This document shows, in pieces, positions 28,130 through 38,633 of a stretch of DNA of 64,000 nt (the first letter of the stretch is position 1; each line of letters begins with the position of its first letter). The notes under the pieces are model-generated. The model searched no databases. It was not told the origin of the DNA and was given only the letters and a program-made list of their open reading frames with translations. Both the position numbers and the translations under genes were made by a program. Source of the stretch: an uncultured Flavobacteriaceae bacterium (GTDB lineage Bacteria > Bacteroidota > Bacteroidia > Flavobacteriales > Flavobacteriaceae); NCBI GenBank assembly GCA_947486785.1, contig CANKUU010000003.1, positions 62,001 to 126,000 of the forward strand, given 5' to 3'.

Positions 28130-29452
28130 ATGAAGAATTTTTTCGATACGCTATCTAATATTTGGAAAATAGAAGAATTAAGGAATAGAATCTTAATGAC
28201 TTTGCTTCTACTAGCTGTTTATAGATTTGGTTGCCAGATCGTGTTGCCTGGAATAGATACTACGCAATTAGATCAATTAGCTTCGAGTACAGATGAAGGT
28301 ATATTTGCTCTATTGAACGCATTTACCGGAGGAGCATTTGCAAGTGCATCAGTATTTGCATTAGGTATAATGCCGTACATATCAGCCTCTATTGTAGTCC
28401 AGTTGATGGGTATTGCGATACCCTACTTACAAAAATTACAGAAAGAGGGGGAAAGTGGAAGAAAGACAATTAATCAAATAACTCGATGGTTAACCATAGG
28501 TATTTGTATGGTTCAAGCTCCTGCATATCTATATGGTTTAGGTCAGTTTGGCGTTCCCGATAGCGCATTTGTTTTAGGCAAAGGGTTAGATTTTATGGTT
28601 CCGGCAGTAATTATTTTGGTTACTGGTTGTGTTTTTGCAATGTGGTTAGGGGAAAAAATTACAGATAAAGGAATTGGTAACGGAATTTCTTTATTGATTA
28701 TGATTGGAATTATTGCAACTTTACCACAGTCTTTTGTGCAAGAAGCGGTCTCAAGGGAGCCCATGTTGATATTGGTAGAATTAATCCTATGGTTTCTTGT
28801 GATTTTAGCTAGTGTTCTATTGGTTATGGGTACACGGCAAATACCAGTACAATATGCTAGACGAACAGCATCTGGCGGATACGAAAAGAATGTAATGGGA
28901 TCGAGACAATACATTCCTTTAAAACTGAATGCATCGGGTGTAATGCCTATAATTTTCGCCCAAGCAATTATGTTTGTTCCTGGCCTAATAGGTAAAGCCT
29001 TGGATGGTGATACGGGATTGTGGATACAAACGCAGTTTTCTGATATTTTTGGATGGGCTTACAATCTTTTATTTGCCTTTCTAATTATTATCTTCACCTA
29101 TTTTTATACGGCAATTACTGTTCCTACAAATAAAATGGCAGATGACTTAAAACGTAGTGGTGGATTTATACCAGGTGTTCGCCCGGGAAAAGAAACCGGT
29201 GATTTTTTAGATAAAATCATGTCATTAATTACATTGCCAGGTTCTGTATTCTTAGCGCTATTAGCGGTATTACCCGCTGTAGTGGTGAAATTATTAGATG
29301 TTCAGGCTGGATGGGCCTTGTTTTTTGGAGGAACATCACTATTAATAATGGTCGGTGTGGCTATAGATACGGTACAGCAAGTGAATGCTTATTTGTTAAA
29401 TCGTCACTACGATGGCTTAATGAAAACAGGTAAAAATAGAAAAGTAGCTTAA
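28130..29452 (+). CDS. secY: protein translocase subunit SecY
   Basis: This 440-residue integral membrane protein has ten predicted transmembrane segments. It shows the SecY signatures [17 protein letters not shown] (plug and TM2 region) and the cytosolic loop PVQYARR after TM6. SecY forms the channel through which secreted and membrane proteins cross the inner membrane, with SecE and SecG encoded elsewhere. It lies in the usual place after rplO; infA starts 4 bp after it, and no adk or map gene is interposed. Confidence 0.98.
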   Translation: MKNFFDTLSNIWKIEELRNRILMTLLLLAVYRFGCQIVLPGIDTTQLDQLASSTDEGIFALLNAFTGGAFASASVFALGIMPYISASIVVQLMGIAIPYLQKLQKEGESGRKTINQITRWLTIGICMVQAPAYLYGLGQFGVPDSAFVLGKGLDFMVPAVIILVTGCVFAMWLGEKITDKGIGNGISLLIMIGIIATLPQSFVQEAVSREPMLILVELILWFLVILASVLLVMGTRQIPVQYARRTASGGYEKNVMGSRQYIPLKLNASGVMPIIFAQAIMFVPGLIGKALDGDTGLWIQTQFSDIFGWAYNLLFAFLIIIFTYFYTAITVPTNKMADDLKRSGGFIPGVRPGKETGDFLDKIMSLITLPGSVFLALLAVLPAVVVKLLDVQAGWALFFGGTSLLIMVGVAIDTVQQVNAYLLNRHYDGLMKTGKNRKVA

Positions 29453-29456
29453 GATT

Positions 29457-29672
29457 ATGGCTAAACAGGCAGCAATAGAGCAAGATGGATCGATTATAGA
29501 AGCTTTGTCTAACGCAATGTTTCGAGTTGAGTTAGAAAATGGTCATGTAGTAACCGCGCACATTTCAGGTAAAATGCGTATGCATTATATCAAATTACTT
29601 CCAGGCGATAAAGTGAAGTTAGAGATGAGTCCGTACGATTTGACAAAGGCAAGAATTACTTATAGATATTAA
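29457..29672 (+). CDS. infA: translation initiation factor IF-1
   Basis: The protein has 71 residues, an S1/OB fold: [39 protein letters not shown] and [21 protein letters not shown]-1 blocks the A site during initiation. It is 4 bp after secY and 9 bp before rpmJ. Confidence 0.98.
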   Translation: MAKQAAIEQDGSIIEALSNAMFRVELENGHVVTAHISGKMRMHYIKLLPGDKVKLEMSPYDLTKARITYRY

Positions 29673-29681
29673 GATATAAAG

Positions 29682-29798
29682 ATGAAAGTTAGAGCATCAG
29701 TTAAGAAGAGAAGTGCCGACTGCAAAATTGTACGCAGAAAAGGCAGGTTGTACGTAATCAACAAAAAGAATCCTAGATTTAAACAAAGACAAGGGTAG
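29682..29798 (+). CDS. rpmJ: 50S ribosomal protein L36, zinc-free variant
   Basis: The 38-residue protein starts [20 protein letters not shown] and ends PRFKQRQG, the full L36 frame. Of the four zinc ligands of the usual form (C, C, C, H), only one Cys remains; the others are Ser, Asn and Phe at the aligned places. It is therefore the zinc-independent type. It sits between infA (9 bp) and rpsM (2 bp), as expected. Confidence 0.95.
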   Translation: MKVRASVKKRSADCKIVRRKGRLYVINKKNPRFKQRQG

Positions 29799-29800
29799 TT

Positions 29801-30175
29801 ATGGCAAGAATAGCAGGTATTGACATACCAAAACAGAAGAGGGGCGTTATAGCGCTTACTTATATTTTTGGAATAGGAGCTAGTAGAGCTAAAGAAATTT
29901 TGGCTACAGCCAAAGTTAGTGAAGACACGAAGGTTTCAGATTGGAATGATGATGAAATAGGCAGAATTCGAGATGCTGTTGCTGGTTACACTATTGAGGG
30001 AGAGTTACGCTCAGAAACACAATTGAACATCAAACGTTTGATGGATATTGGTTGTTACAGGGGTATACGTCATAGGTCTGGTCTTCCGTTAAGAGGTCAA
30101 AGAACTAAAAATAATTCTAGGACTAGAAAAGGTAAAAGAAAAACAGTTGCTAACAAGAAGAAGGCAACCAAATAA
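29801..30175 (+). CDS. rpsM: 30S ribosomal protein S13
   Basis: The protein has 124 residues. It starts [20 protein letters not shown] and ends with the signature [20 protein letters not shown] and a basic tail. S13 contacts P-site tRNA and the 50S subunit. It begins the alpha-operon part of the cluster and is 10 bp before rpsK. Confidence 0.98.
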   Translation: MARIAGIDIPKQKRGVIALTYIFGIGASRAKEILATAKVSEDTKVSDWNDDEIGRIRDAVAGYTIEGELRSETQLNIKRLMDIGCYRGIRHRSGLPLRGQRTKNNSRTRKGKRKTVANKKKATK

Positions 30176-30185
30176 TTAGTGTAGT

Positions 30186-30578
30186 ATGGCAAAGTCAAGT
30201 ACGAAAGCAGCTAAAAAACGTAAGGTTATTGTTGAATCTGTTGGTGAAGCGCACATTACAGCGTCCTTTAATAATATTATTATTTCATTAACCAATAAAA
30301 AAGGAGATGTAATCTCTTGGTCATCAGCTGGAAAAATGGGTTTCAGAGGTTCTAAGAAAAACACACCTTACGCTGCACAAGTAGCATCTGAAGATTGTTC
30401 AAAAGTAGCTCATGAAGCGGGTCTTAGAAAGGTTAAAGTATATGTTAAGGGCCCCGGTAATGGTAGAGAATCTGCAATACGGGCTATTCATAATTCAGGT
30501 ATTGAAGTAACTGAGATAATTGACGTTACTCCTATGCCACACAATGGTTGTAGACCCCCTAAGAGAAGAAGAGTTTAA
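30186..30578 (+). CDS. rpsK: 30S ribosomal protein S11
   Basis: The protein has 130 residues. It shows [20 protein letters not shown] and the C-terminal signature [20 protein letters not shown]11 lies in the platform near the Shine-Dalgarno region; Bacteroidota ribosomes are known to hide the anti-SD there with S18, S21 and bS6. An 88-bp gap with a long hairpin follows before rpsD. Confidence 0.98.
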   Translation: MAKSSTKAAKKRKVIVESVGEAHITASFNNIIISLTNKKGDVISWSSAGKMGFRGSKKNTPYAAQVASEDCSKVAHEAGLRKVKVYVKGPGNGRESAIRAIHNSGIEVTEIIDVTPMPHNGCRPPKRRRV

Positions 30579-30599
30579 TTATTAATAATAAATTTTAAC

Positions 30600-30653
30600 A
30601 AAGTGTATTAAAAGATTGTCGAAGGAGGAAGCCTTAATTCACAATCACACTTT
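30600..30653 (+). promoter_or_regulatory. candidate structured leader of rpsD
   Basis: AAAGTGT (30600-30606) pairs with ACACTTT (30647-30653), and GATTGT (30614-30619) pairs with ACAATC (30641-30646), all 13 pairs perfect. The 3' strand is continuous, and a seven-base bulge ATTAAAA lies on the 5' side. Inside, AAGG (30622-30625) pairs with CCTT (30632-30635) around an AGGAAG loop. It ends 13 bp before the rpsD ATG and has no T-run. It looks like a protein-binding leader, perhaps for S4. Confidence 0.55.
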
Positions 30654-30666
30654 AAAATAATAGAAG

Positions 30667-31272
30667 ATGGCAAGATATACAGGACCAAAAACAAAGATCG
30701 CACGTAAATTTGGTGAAGCGATTTTTGGAGACGATAAGTCTTTTGATAAGAAAAATTATCCACCAGGACAACATGGTAACGCCAGGCGTCGTGGTAAAAA
30801 ATCTGAGTACTCTGTTCAACTAATGGAGAAGCAAAAGGCTAAATATACGTATGGTATATTAGAAAAGCAGTTTCGTAATTTATTTGCTAAAGCAAATAGA
30901 AGTAAGGGTGTAACAGGTGAGGTTTTATTACAGTTGTGTGAATCTCGTTTAGATAATGTTGTTTTTAGAATGGGCATTTCTCCTACAAGAAGTGGTGCTA
31001 GACAATTAGTATCACATAGGCACATCACCGTCAACGGCGAGTTGGTAAATATCCCTTCGTACTCATTAAAACCTGGAGATGTTGTAGGAGTAAGAGAAAA
31101 GTCTAAATCACTTCAAACGATTCAAGATTCTCTTGCGTCAAGTAGTACCGTTTATGAATGGATTACTTGGAATTCAGAAAAGAAAGAAGGAACATTTGTT
31201 ACTATACCTGAAAGACTACAAATTCCTGAAAACGTTAAAGAACAATTAATAGTCGAGTTATACTCTAAATAA
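30667..31272 (+). CDS. rpsD: 30S ribosomal protein S4
   Basis: The protein has 201 residues, starting [20 protein letters not shown]. It contains the S4 RNA-binding domain ([39 protein letters not shown], about residues 96-135). S4 starts 16S rRNA assembly, and in E. coli it represses the alpha operon. It is 17 bp before rpoA and is preceded by the structured gap at 30600-30653. Confidence 0.98.
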   Translation: MARYTGPKTKIARKFGEAIFGDDKSFDKKNYPPGQHGNARRRGKKSEYSVQLMEKQKAKYTYGILEKQFRNLFAKANRSKGVTGEVLLQLCESRLDNVVFRMGISPTRSGARQLVSHRHITVNGELVNIPSYSLKPGDVVGVREKSKSLQTIQDSLASSSTVYEWITWNSEKKEGTFVTIPERLQIPENVKEQLIVELYSK

Positions 31273-31289
31273 ACAACAGCAATCCAATT

Positions 31290-32282
31290 ATGGCATTATT
31301 TAATTTTCAGAAGCCCGATAAAGTAATAATGATCGATTCCTCTGATTTCGAAGGCAAATTTGAATTCCGCCCTTTGGAACCTGGTTATGGATTAACAGTT
31401 GGTAACGCTTTAAGAAGAGTGTTACTTTCATCATTAGAAGGTCATGCAATTACATCGGTAAGAATTGACAAAGTAGAGCACGAATTCTCTGTGATTCCTG
31501 GTGTTGTTGAAGATGTAACCGAAATAATTTTAAATTTGAAGCAAGTACGTTTCAAAAAGCAAATAGAAGATTCAGAAGCTGAAACTGTTTCTATTTCTTT
31601 GAGTGGCATGGAGCAATTAACTGCAGGTGATTTTCAAAAATTTATCTCAGGATATCAGGTTCTAAATCCAGATTTAGTTATCTGTAATATGGAGTCAAAG
31701 GTCAGTATCAACATGGAACTGGTGATTGACAAAGGAAGAGGTTATGTACCCGCAGAGGAGAATAAAAAGTCTGGGATGCCAATTGGTACTATTGCAATCG
31801 ATTCTATATTTACACCAATTAAAAATGTAAAGTATAGTATAGAAAACTTCCGGGTAGAGCAAAAGACCGATTATGAGAAATTAGTGTTCGAAATTGTTAC
31901 AGATGGTTCTATACATCCTAAAGATGCATTAACAGAAGGAGCAAAAGTGTTAATCCATCATTTCATGTTATTTTCTGATGAACGTATTACTTTAGAATCA
32001 GATGAGATAGCTCAAACCGAAACATATGATGAAGAATCACTACATATGCGTCAGTTGCTTAAAACGAAGTTAGTTGATATGGATCTTTCTGTTAGAGCTT
32101 TAAATTGCTTAAAAGCTGCAGAAGTGGATACCTTGGGTGACTTAGTTTCTTTTAACAAGAATGATTTAATGAAATTTAGAAATTTTGGTAAAAAATCATT
32201 AACTGAACTAGAGGAGTTGGTTATTAATAAAGGTCTTAGTTTTGGTATGGATCTTTCAAAATATAAATTAGATAAAGATTAA
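31290..32282 (+). CDS. rpoA: DNA-directed RNA polymerase subunit alpha
   Basis: The protein has 330 residues. The N-terminal domain contains [20 protein letters not shown] (about residues 32-51), the dimerisation and assembly signature. The C-terminal domain ([20 protein letters not shown], about 263-282) is the helix-hairpin-helix domain that contacts UP elements and activators. It lies 17 bp after rpsD, and a 58-bp gap with a foldable element precedes rplQ. Confidence 0.98.
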   Translation: MALFNFQKPDKVIMIDSSDFEGKFEFRPLEPGYGLTVGNALRRVLLSSLEGHAITSVRIDKVEHEFSVIPGVVEDVTEIILNLKQVRFKKQIEDSEAETVSISLSGMEQLTAGDFQKFISGYQVLNPDLVICNMESKVSINMELVIDKGRGYVPAEENKKSGMPIGTIAIDSIFTPIKNVKYSIENFRVEQKTDYEKLVFEIVTDGSIHPKDALTEGAKVLIHHFMLFSDERITLESDEIAQTETYDEESLHMRQLLKTKLVDMDLSVRALNCLKAAEVDTLGDLVSFNKNDLMKFRNFGKKSLTELEELVINKGLSFGMDLSKYKLDKD

Positions 32283-32285
32283 TTA

Positions 32286-32329
32286 ATCATATTTTGCTCT
32301 CTTTTTATAGGATTTGGTAGCAAGATGAT
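32286..32329 (+). promoter_or_regulatory. possible structured leader of rplQ
   Basis: ATCAT (32286-32290) pairs with ATGAT (32325-32329), and TTGCT (32294-32298) pairs with AGCAA (32319-32323). A three-base bulge (ATT) on the 5' side faces one G on the 3' side. The 20-base apical loop is not clearly paired. It ends 11 bp before the rplQ ATG. Confidence 0.35.
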
Positions 32330-32340
32330 AAAAATACTTC

Positions 32341-32868
32341 ATGAGACACGGAAAAAAAATAAACCATTTAGGTCGTAAAACAGCGCATAGAAAGGCTATG
32401 TTGGCTAATATGGCATGTTCACTTATAGAACATAAAAGAATTAATACTACGGTAGCAAAGGCAAAAGCCTTAAAGCAATTTATTGAGCCATTAATAACTA
32501 AAGCTAAGGCTGAGAATAATCAGACAACAGAGAAGGGTACGCATAATAGACGTATTGTTTTCAAGAGTTTAAGAGATAAAGATGCTATTACTGAGTTGTT
32601 CGGTGGGGTGTCAGAGAAAGTGGCTGATAGACCTGGAGGTTATACAAGAATTATTAAACTAGGTAATCGACTAGGCGATAATGCGGATATGGCAATGATA
32701 GAGTTGGTTGACTTCAACGAAATCTATAATACTGATAAGACTAAGAAGAAAACTACAAGAAGAAGCAGAAGAGGTAGTGGTGCAAAGGCATCCACGCCAC
32801 CTGTTGTTGAAGCTGCTAAGCCGGAATCTAAAACTGATGATGTAAAGGCGGATGATACAGAAAAGTAA
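32341..32868 (+). CDS. rplQ: 50S ribosomal protein L17
   Basis: The protein has 175 residues. The conserved core ([20 protein letters not shown] to about residue 125) is followed by a 45-residue tail rich in Lys, Arg, Ser, Ala and Asp, longer than in E. coli (127 residues in total) but common in Bacteroidota. L17 lies near the tunnel exit. It is the last gene of the cluster; a strong terminator follows. Confidence 0.97.
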   Translation: MRHGKKINHLGRKTAHRKAMLANMACSLIEHKRINTTVAKAKALKQFIEPLITKAKAENNQTTEKGTHNRRIVFKSLRDKDAITELFGGVSEKVADRPGGYTRIIKLGNRLGDNADMAMIELVDFNEIYNTDKTKKKTTRRSRRGSGAKASTPPVVEAAKPESKTDDVKADDTEK

Positions 32869-32893
32869 GATGGTTAAAAAGATTTTATAATTG

Positions 32894-32927
32894 AAAAAGG
32901 ATAGACTTTAAGTCTATCCTTTTTTTT
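32894..32927 (+). terminator. terminator of the ribosomal protein cluster
   Basis: The stem GGATAGACTT / AAGTCTATCC, perfect over 10 bp with almost no loop and flanked by A and T runs, is followed by eight T residues. It lies 26 bp after the rplQ stop. Confidence 0.92.
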
Positions 32928-32956
32928 ATGTTTATTTGTTAAATTAAATATATCAA

Positions 32957-34072
32957 ATGAAATATCAATCTAGAAAAGAAGCATTTATTTTACTCGCTGA
33001 CGGAACTATATTTTATGGTAAAGCGGTTGGTGAAAAGGAAGGTACGGCCTTTGGCGAAGTTTGTTTTAATACGGGTATGACAGGGTATCAAGAGATATTT
33101 ACGGATCCTTCTTATTTTGGTCAACTAATGGTTACAACAAATGCGCACATTGGTAATTATGGGACTAATGGTGATGACATTGAGTCCGATTCAATTAAGA
33201 TTGCAGGCCTAATTTGCAAGAATTTTAGTTATAATTATTCGAGAGATAATGCTACGGCAAGCCTAGAGGATTTTTTAGAAAAAGGTAATTTGTTCGCTAT
33301 TTCTGATGTGGACACCCGTGCATTGGTTAGCTATATAAGAGATCATGGGGCTATGAATGCAGTAATATCTACTGATGTAGATAATATTGCAATGCTTAAG
33401 GCCAAATTATCGGAATTTCCTGTTATGAAGGGCTTGGAGTTGGCCTCAAAGGTATCAACTAAAGAGGCTTATTATTATGGAGATGAAAGCGCTAGCTATA
33501 AAATAGCAGCTTTAGATATTGGTATTAAAAAGAACATTCTTCGGAATTTAGCAAAGCGAGATGCCTATATTAAAGTTTTTCCTTTTAATACGAGTTATGA
33601 TGAAATGAAAGCTTTTAAACCTGATGCTTTTTTTATTTCAAATGGCCCTGGTGATCCTGAGCCATTAACTCAGGCAATTCAAACTGCTAAAGAAATTATT
33701 ATGAGTGACAGCCCATTGTTCGGAATTTGCTTAGGTCATCAGGTAATCGCTCTAGCGAACGGAATTTCTACTTTTAAAATGCATAATGGGCATAGAGGAA
33801 TTAATCATCCTGTTAAGAATTTATTAACGGGTAAAGGTGAAATAACTTCTCAGAATCATGGTTTTGCGATTGATCGCGCAGATACAGAAGCCAATACCGA
33901 TTTGGAAATAACTCATGTTCATCTTAACGATCAAACAGTTGCTGGGATTCGTATGAAGAATAAAAATGTTTTTTCGGTTCAATATCACCCAGAGGCAAGC
34001 CCAGGTCCGAATGATTCTCAATATCTTTTTGATGATTTTTTTGATATTATTGCTAAATCTGTAAATAAATAA
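32957..34072 (+). CDS. carA: carbamoyl-phosphate synthase small subunit (glutaminase)
   Basis: This 371-residue class I glutamine amidotransferase hydrolyses glutamine to supply ammonia to CarB for carbamoyl phosphate (arginine and pyrimidine pathways). The N-terminal CPSase domain shows GMTGYQEIFTDPSYFGQ. The glutaminase domain has the nucleophile Cys in LFGICLGHQ (about residue 258) and the His/Glu pair in QYHPEASPGP (near 341-350). No carB lies within the window, so the large subunit is encoded elsewhere. The rplQ-carA-eno order is typical of Flavobacteriia. Confidence 0.96.
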   Translation: MKYQSRKEAFILLADGTIFYGKAVGEKEGTAFGEVCFNTGMTGYQEIFTDPSYFGQLMVTTNAHIGNYGTNGDDIESDSIKIAGLICKNFSYNYSRDNATASLEDFLEKGNLFAISDVDTRALVSYIRDHGAMNAVISTDVDNIAMLKAKLSEFPVMKGLELASKVSTKEAYYYGDESASYKIAALDIGIKKNILRNLAKRDAYIKVFPFNTSYDEMKAFKPDAFFISNGPGDPEPLTQAIQTAKEIIMSDSPLFGICLGHQVIALANGISTFKMHNGHRGINHPVKNLLTGKGEITSQNHGFAIDRADTEANTDLEITHVHLNDQTVAGIRMKNKNVFSVQYHPEASPGPNDSQYLFDDFFDIIAKSVNK

Positions 34073-34143
34073 CCTTCAATTTAACAAATTGTTATATTTA
34101 TATAAAGAAAGAGTTTCTTCATGTTAGGCAGGCTGTGCTTTTG

Positions 34144-34151
34144 TATATTTG
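34144..34151 (+). promoter_or_regulatory. -7 element of the eno promoter
   Basis: TATATTTG fits the Bacteroidota -7 consensus TAnnTTTG exactly. The predicted start is near 34155, about 30 bp before the eno ATG. No good -33 TTTG was found at the right distance. Confidence 0.5.
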
Positions 34152-34184
34152 TAGGTAAATAAGTAGAAAATTAAATATAATTAA

Positions 34185-35477
<1,293 letters not shown>

Positions 35478-35502
35478 TATGAAGTTTTAAACTTTAAATT
35501 AG

Positions 35503-35532
35503 GTCTTTCTTTGGCAAGAAAGACTTTTTTTT
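35503..35532 (+). terminator. eno terminator
   Basis: The perfect 9-bp stem GTCTTTCTT / AAGAAAGAC with a TGGC loop is followed by eight T residues, 25 bp after the eno stop. Confidence 0.9.
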
Positions 35533-35586
35533 GGTTTATGCTCTGGAATACTTACCTTTTAAACGTAAAATTTAATATCAAAAAAT

Positions 35587-37122
35587 ATGAATAATTTCCT
35601 TTTTGTCGCTGCAGAAAACGATGCAATTGCTAATTGCAAAGCTGGAGGTATGGGCGACGTAGTGCGCGATGTCCCTCGCCAAATTTCTGATAGAGGAGAT
35701 CATGCTCATGTGGTTGTTCCGTCGTATTCTCGTTTACACAAAAACGGAACCTTTAGAGCTAACTTAAACTTTCAGCTTAAAGGCGTGTCTTATACTGCCG
35801 AGTTGTATGAAGTTGTTCCAAAAAAAGAATATAAAGGCATACATCATTATGTAATTCATCATCCAGAGATTGAGGCAGGTGGTATTGCACATATCTATCA
35901 TGATGATCCTCGCGAACCATTTTTTACCGATTTTGTTAAATATGTCATTTTCGGTACTGCAGTTGCTGAGGCTATTAAGACGGGAGCATTTGGTAGTCTA
36001 GATGTGGTTCACATGCACGATTGGCACGCTAGTCTGTTGCTTTTTCTAAAAGAATATCACCCAGAATATTTGGTGCTCAAAAAAATGCGATACGTATATA
36101 GCATTCATAATCTAGCTATTCAGGGTATTCGACCATTTGAGGGGAGTTATTCTTCATTGCGAAATTGGTTTCCACAACTTTCGTTAGATTATAGGGCACT
36201 AATGGATTATCGTTATCAAGATTGTGTAAACCTCATGGCAGTAGGCATACGTTTAGCCGATGCAGTACATACCGTTTCACCATCTTATAAAGAGGATGTG
36301 TTAAAGCCAAGCTCACGCCCCGAATTTATTGGAGGTGAATCTTTAGAGACCGATTTGCAGCAAGCCGATAACGAAGGACGACTTTATGGTATCTTAAACG
36401 GGTCTAATTATAAGAATATTCGAGCAGCAAAAAGAGGTTTGCTCTACCGAAATACTGTGCATGCACTTTTTAAATGGTTGCAAGAAGAATCAAAAAAATA
36501 TAAGGCAGATTTTTTGGCACATACCGGTGAAAAGGTGATGAAGTATGTAGAAAATCCTCCAAAATTTATTGCTTCTAGCGTCGCTCGGCTAACAGAGCAA
36601 AAATTTTATTTTTTCAAAAGATCTCCAGAGGCGTTTGTTGAAATTTTGAAAAAGTTAGATGATATTGGTGGAATTTTCATGCTCTTAGGTACGGGTGCAC
36701 CCGAATACGAAGAATTGTTTCGACAGATGAGCTACGAATATCCCAATTTTATTTTCACCAACGGCCAATCAGAAGATTTGATTGATTCTATCTATTTAGA
36801 GTCAGACTTATATTTTATGCCTAGTCTTTTTGAGCCTTGCGGAATAAGTCAAATGTTAGCAATGCGAAACGGTAATCCTTGTCTTGTGCATCACACAGGA
36901 GGTTTAATTGATACAGTAACTCCAATGGAAACTGGTTTTGCATTTGATGGAGAAACGTATGATGAAAAAATCAAGAACATGCTTGTTGCCTTTGATGTAG
37001 CATTAGATATTTTTGAGAATGATAAGCCAAAGTGGAAAAAGATAAAGTCAAATGCAAAAAAAATGCGTTTTACATGGGAGAAGTCATTAAATGAATACTA
37101 CAGTAAATTATACCTCCTTTAG
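35587..37122 (+). CDS. GT5-family glycogen/starch-synthase-like glycosyltransferase
   Basis: The protein has 511 residues in a GT-B fold. The N-terminus has the GT5 motif KAGGMGDVV (Lys18; KTGGL in classical GlgA). Later segments include VVHMHDWHASLL (about residue 140), YSIHNLAIQG, and the C-terminal PSLFEPCGISQM (about 411-422), in which the nucleotide-sugar-binding Glu is preserved, then HHTGGLIDTV. It ends KMRFTWEKSLNEYYSKLY as usual. The segment that is normally LNGID...W.P reads LNGSNYKNIRAAKRG and lacks the Asp and Trp, so the acceptor site may differ. A role in glucan synthesis is inferred from family; glgB and glgC are not nearby. Confidence 0.75.
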   Translation: MNNFLFVAAENDAIANCKAGGMGDVVRDVPRQISDRGDHAHVVVPSYSRLHKNGTFRANLNFQLKGVSYTAELYEVVPKKEYKGIHHYVIHHPEIEAGGIAHIYHDDPREPFFTDFVKYVIFGTAVAEAIKTGAFGSLDVVHMHDWHASLLLFLKEYHPEYLVLKKMRYVYSIHNLAIQGIRPFEGSYSSLRNWFPQLSLDYRALMDYRYQDCVNLMAVGIRLADAVHTVSPSYKEDVLKPSSRPEFIGGESLETDLQQADNEGRLYGILNGSNYKNIRAAKRGLLYRNTVHALFKWLQEESKKYKADFLAHTGEKVMKYVENPPKFIASSVARLTEQKFYFFKRSPEAFVEILKKLDDIGGIFMLLGTGAPEYEELFRQMSYEYPNFIFTNGQSEDLIDSIYLESDLYFMPSLFEPCGISQMLAMRNGNPCLVHHTGGLIDTVTPMETGFAFDGETYDEKIKNMLVAFDVALDIFENDKPKWKKIKSNAKKMRFTWEKSLNEYYSKLYLL

Positions 37123-37189
37123 TGAAAGGTAAGGTGGGTTATCGCGACCAAATCGCTGTAGGGTGTCGTGTAAAAATTAAGAACAAGAA

Positions 37190-37220
37190 TTGCCAACTTG
37201 CCTTGTTTTTAGTAAATTTA
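37190..37220 (+). promoter_or_regulatory. probable gltA promoter
   Basis: TTG at 37190-37192 and TAAATTTA at 37213-37220 with a 20-bp spacer; the -7 element differs from TAnnTTTG only in the last base. It is 32 bp before the gltA ATG. Confidence 0.5.
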
Positions 37221-37251
37221 CGAACACTATAATTTTAAGCTAAAAAGATAA

Positions 37252-38538
37252 ATGTCAAACAAAGCGACTTTAGAATACAAGGGTAATAAATACGAGTTTC
37301 CGGTAGTAGAAGGTTCAGAAAATGAGCACGCGGTAGATATAAAAACTTTACGATCTGTCACAGGCGGATTAACCACTATAGATCCTGGGTTTAAAAATAC
37401 AGGCTCTTGCGAAAGTGCTATTACATTTTTAGATGGCGAAAAAGGTATTTTGCGCTATCGCGGATATTCTATTGAAGAACTGGCTGAAAAAGCAGATTTT
37501 TTAGAAGTGTGTTATTTGTTGATTTTTGGCGAACTACCAAATAAAGAGCAGTTAGATGCTTTTCATGTTGATATCAAAAATGAGTCACATGTTGATGAAG
37601 AAATGAAAAAGATTTTGGATGCTTTTCCAAAATCTGCACATCCTATGGGTGTTCTTTCCTCGTTAACCAGTGCCTTAATTGCTTTTAATCCGATCTCGGT
37701 GAATGTTACCTCTGCCGATGAAATGTATGGGGCCATCGTGCGAATATTAGCAAAATTTCCTGTTCTTGTAGCGTGGACTATGAGAAAACAAAAAGGACTT
37801 CCCCTAGATTATGGTGACGACACACTAGGGTACGTAGAGAATATTCATAAAATGATGTTCAAAAGACCCAGTAAAGATTATGTGAGCAACAAAATAGTTA
37901 TTGATGCTTTAGATAAGCTACTAATTCTTCATGCAGATCACGAACAAAATTGTTCCACATCTACCGTACGTATTGTGGGTTCTTCTCACGCAGGTTTATT
38001 TGCCTCGTTGTCAGCCGGTATTTCTGCACTTTGGGGTCCTCTTCATGGGGGGGCTAACCAGGCAGTATTAGAGATGCTTCAAGATATAGTAGCGGATGGT
38101 GGTGATACTAAAAAATATATGGCGAAAGCTAAAGATAAAAGTGATCCATTTCGTTTAATGGGCTTTGGTCATCGAGTGTATAAAAACTTTGATCCTCGTG
38201 CAAAAATAATTAAGAAAGCTGCCGACGAAATTTTAGCAGATTTAGGTATTGAAGATCCTATTTTAGAAGTAGCTAAAGGGCTTGAAAAAGAAGCTTTAGA
38301 AGATCCTTACTTTGTTGATAGAAAATTATATCCAAATGTAGATTTTTATTCTGGGGTTATATACCGAGCTTTGGGTATACCAACAGAAATGTTTACAGTT
38401 ATGTTTGCCTTAGGCAGATTACCAGGATGGATTGCACAATGGAGAGAGATGCGTTTACGTAATGAGCCAATAGGTAGGCCAAGACAGGTTTATATTGGCG
38501 AAAAATTACGTTCGTTCGTAGATGTGAACTTGAGGTAG
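37252..38538 (+). CDS. gltA: citrate synthase
   Basis: The protein has 428 residues, of the long hexameric type found in Gram-negative bacteria. The catalytic residues are visible: His in LHGGANQAVLEML (about 265), His in MGFGHRVYKNFDPRA (about 307) and Asp in NVDFYSGVIY (about 364). It condenses acetyl-CoA and oxaloacetate in the TCA cycle. The N-terminal domain (residues 1-50) is the small beta domain that binds NADH in this type. It is followed by a terminator. Confidence 0.97.
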   Translation: MSNKATLEYKGNKYEFPVVEGSENEHAVDIKTLRSVTGGLTTIDPGFKNTGSCESAITFLDGEKGILRYRGYSIEELAEKADFLEVCYLLIFGELPNKEQLDAFHVDIKNESHVDEEMKKILDAFPKSAHPMGVLSSLTSALIAFNPISVNVTSADEMYGAIVRILAKFPVLVAWTMRKQKGLPLDYGDDTLGYVENIHKMMFKRPSKDYVSNKIVIDALDKLLILHADHEQNCSTSTVRIVGSSHAGLFASLSAGISALWGPLHGGANQAVLEMLQDIVADGGDTKKYMAKAKDKSDPFRLMGFGHRVYKNFDPRAKIIKKAADEILADLGIEDPILEVAKGLEKEALEDPYFVDRKLYPNVDFYSGVIYRALGIPTEMFTVMFALGRLPGWIAQWREMRLRNEPIGRPRQVYIGEKLRSFVDVNLR

Positions 38539-38568
38539 ATTGCTACCTTAATCAAAAAAAAACAATAG

Positions 38569-38600
38569 AGCTCTTTTAAAATTTTAGAAGGGCTTTTTTT
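38569..38600 (+). terminator. gltA terminator
   Basis: The stem AGCTCTT / AAGGGCT (one G-U pair), with an A/T-rich upper part that can also pair, is followed by a T-run (38594-38600). It is 30 bp after the gltA stop. Confidence 0.75.
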
Positions 38601-38633
38601 GTATTTTATCTAACAGTAAAATAGTTGTATTAA

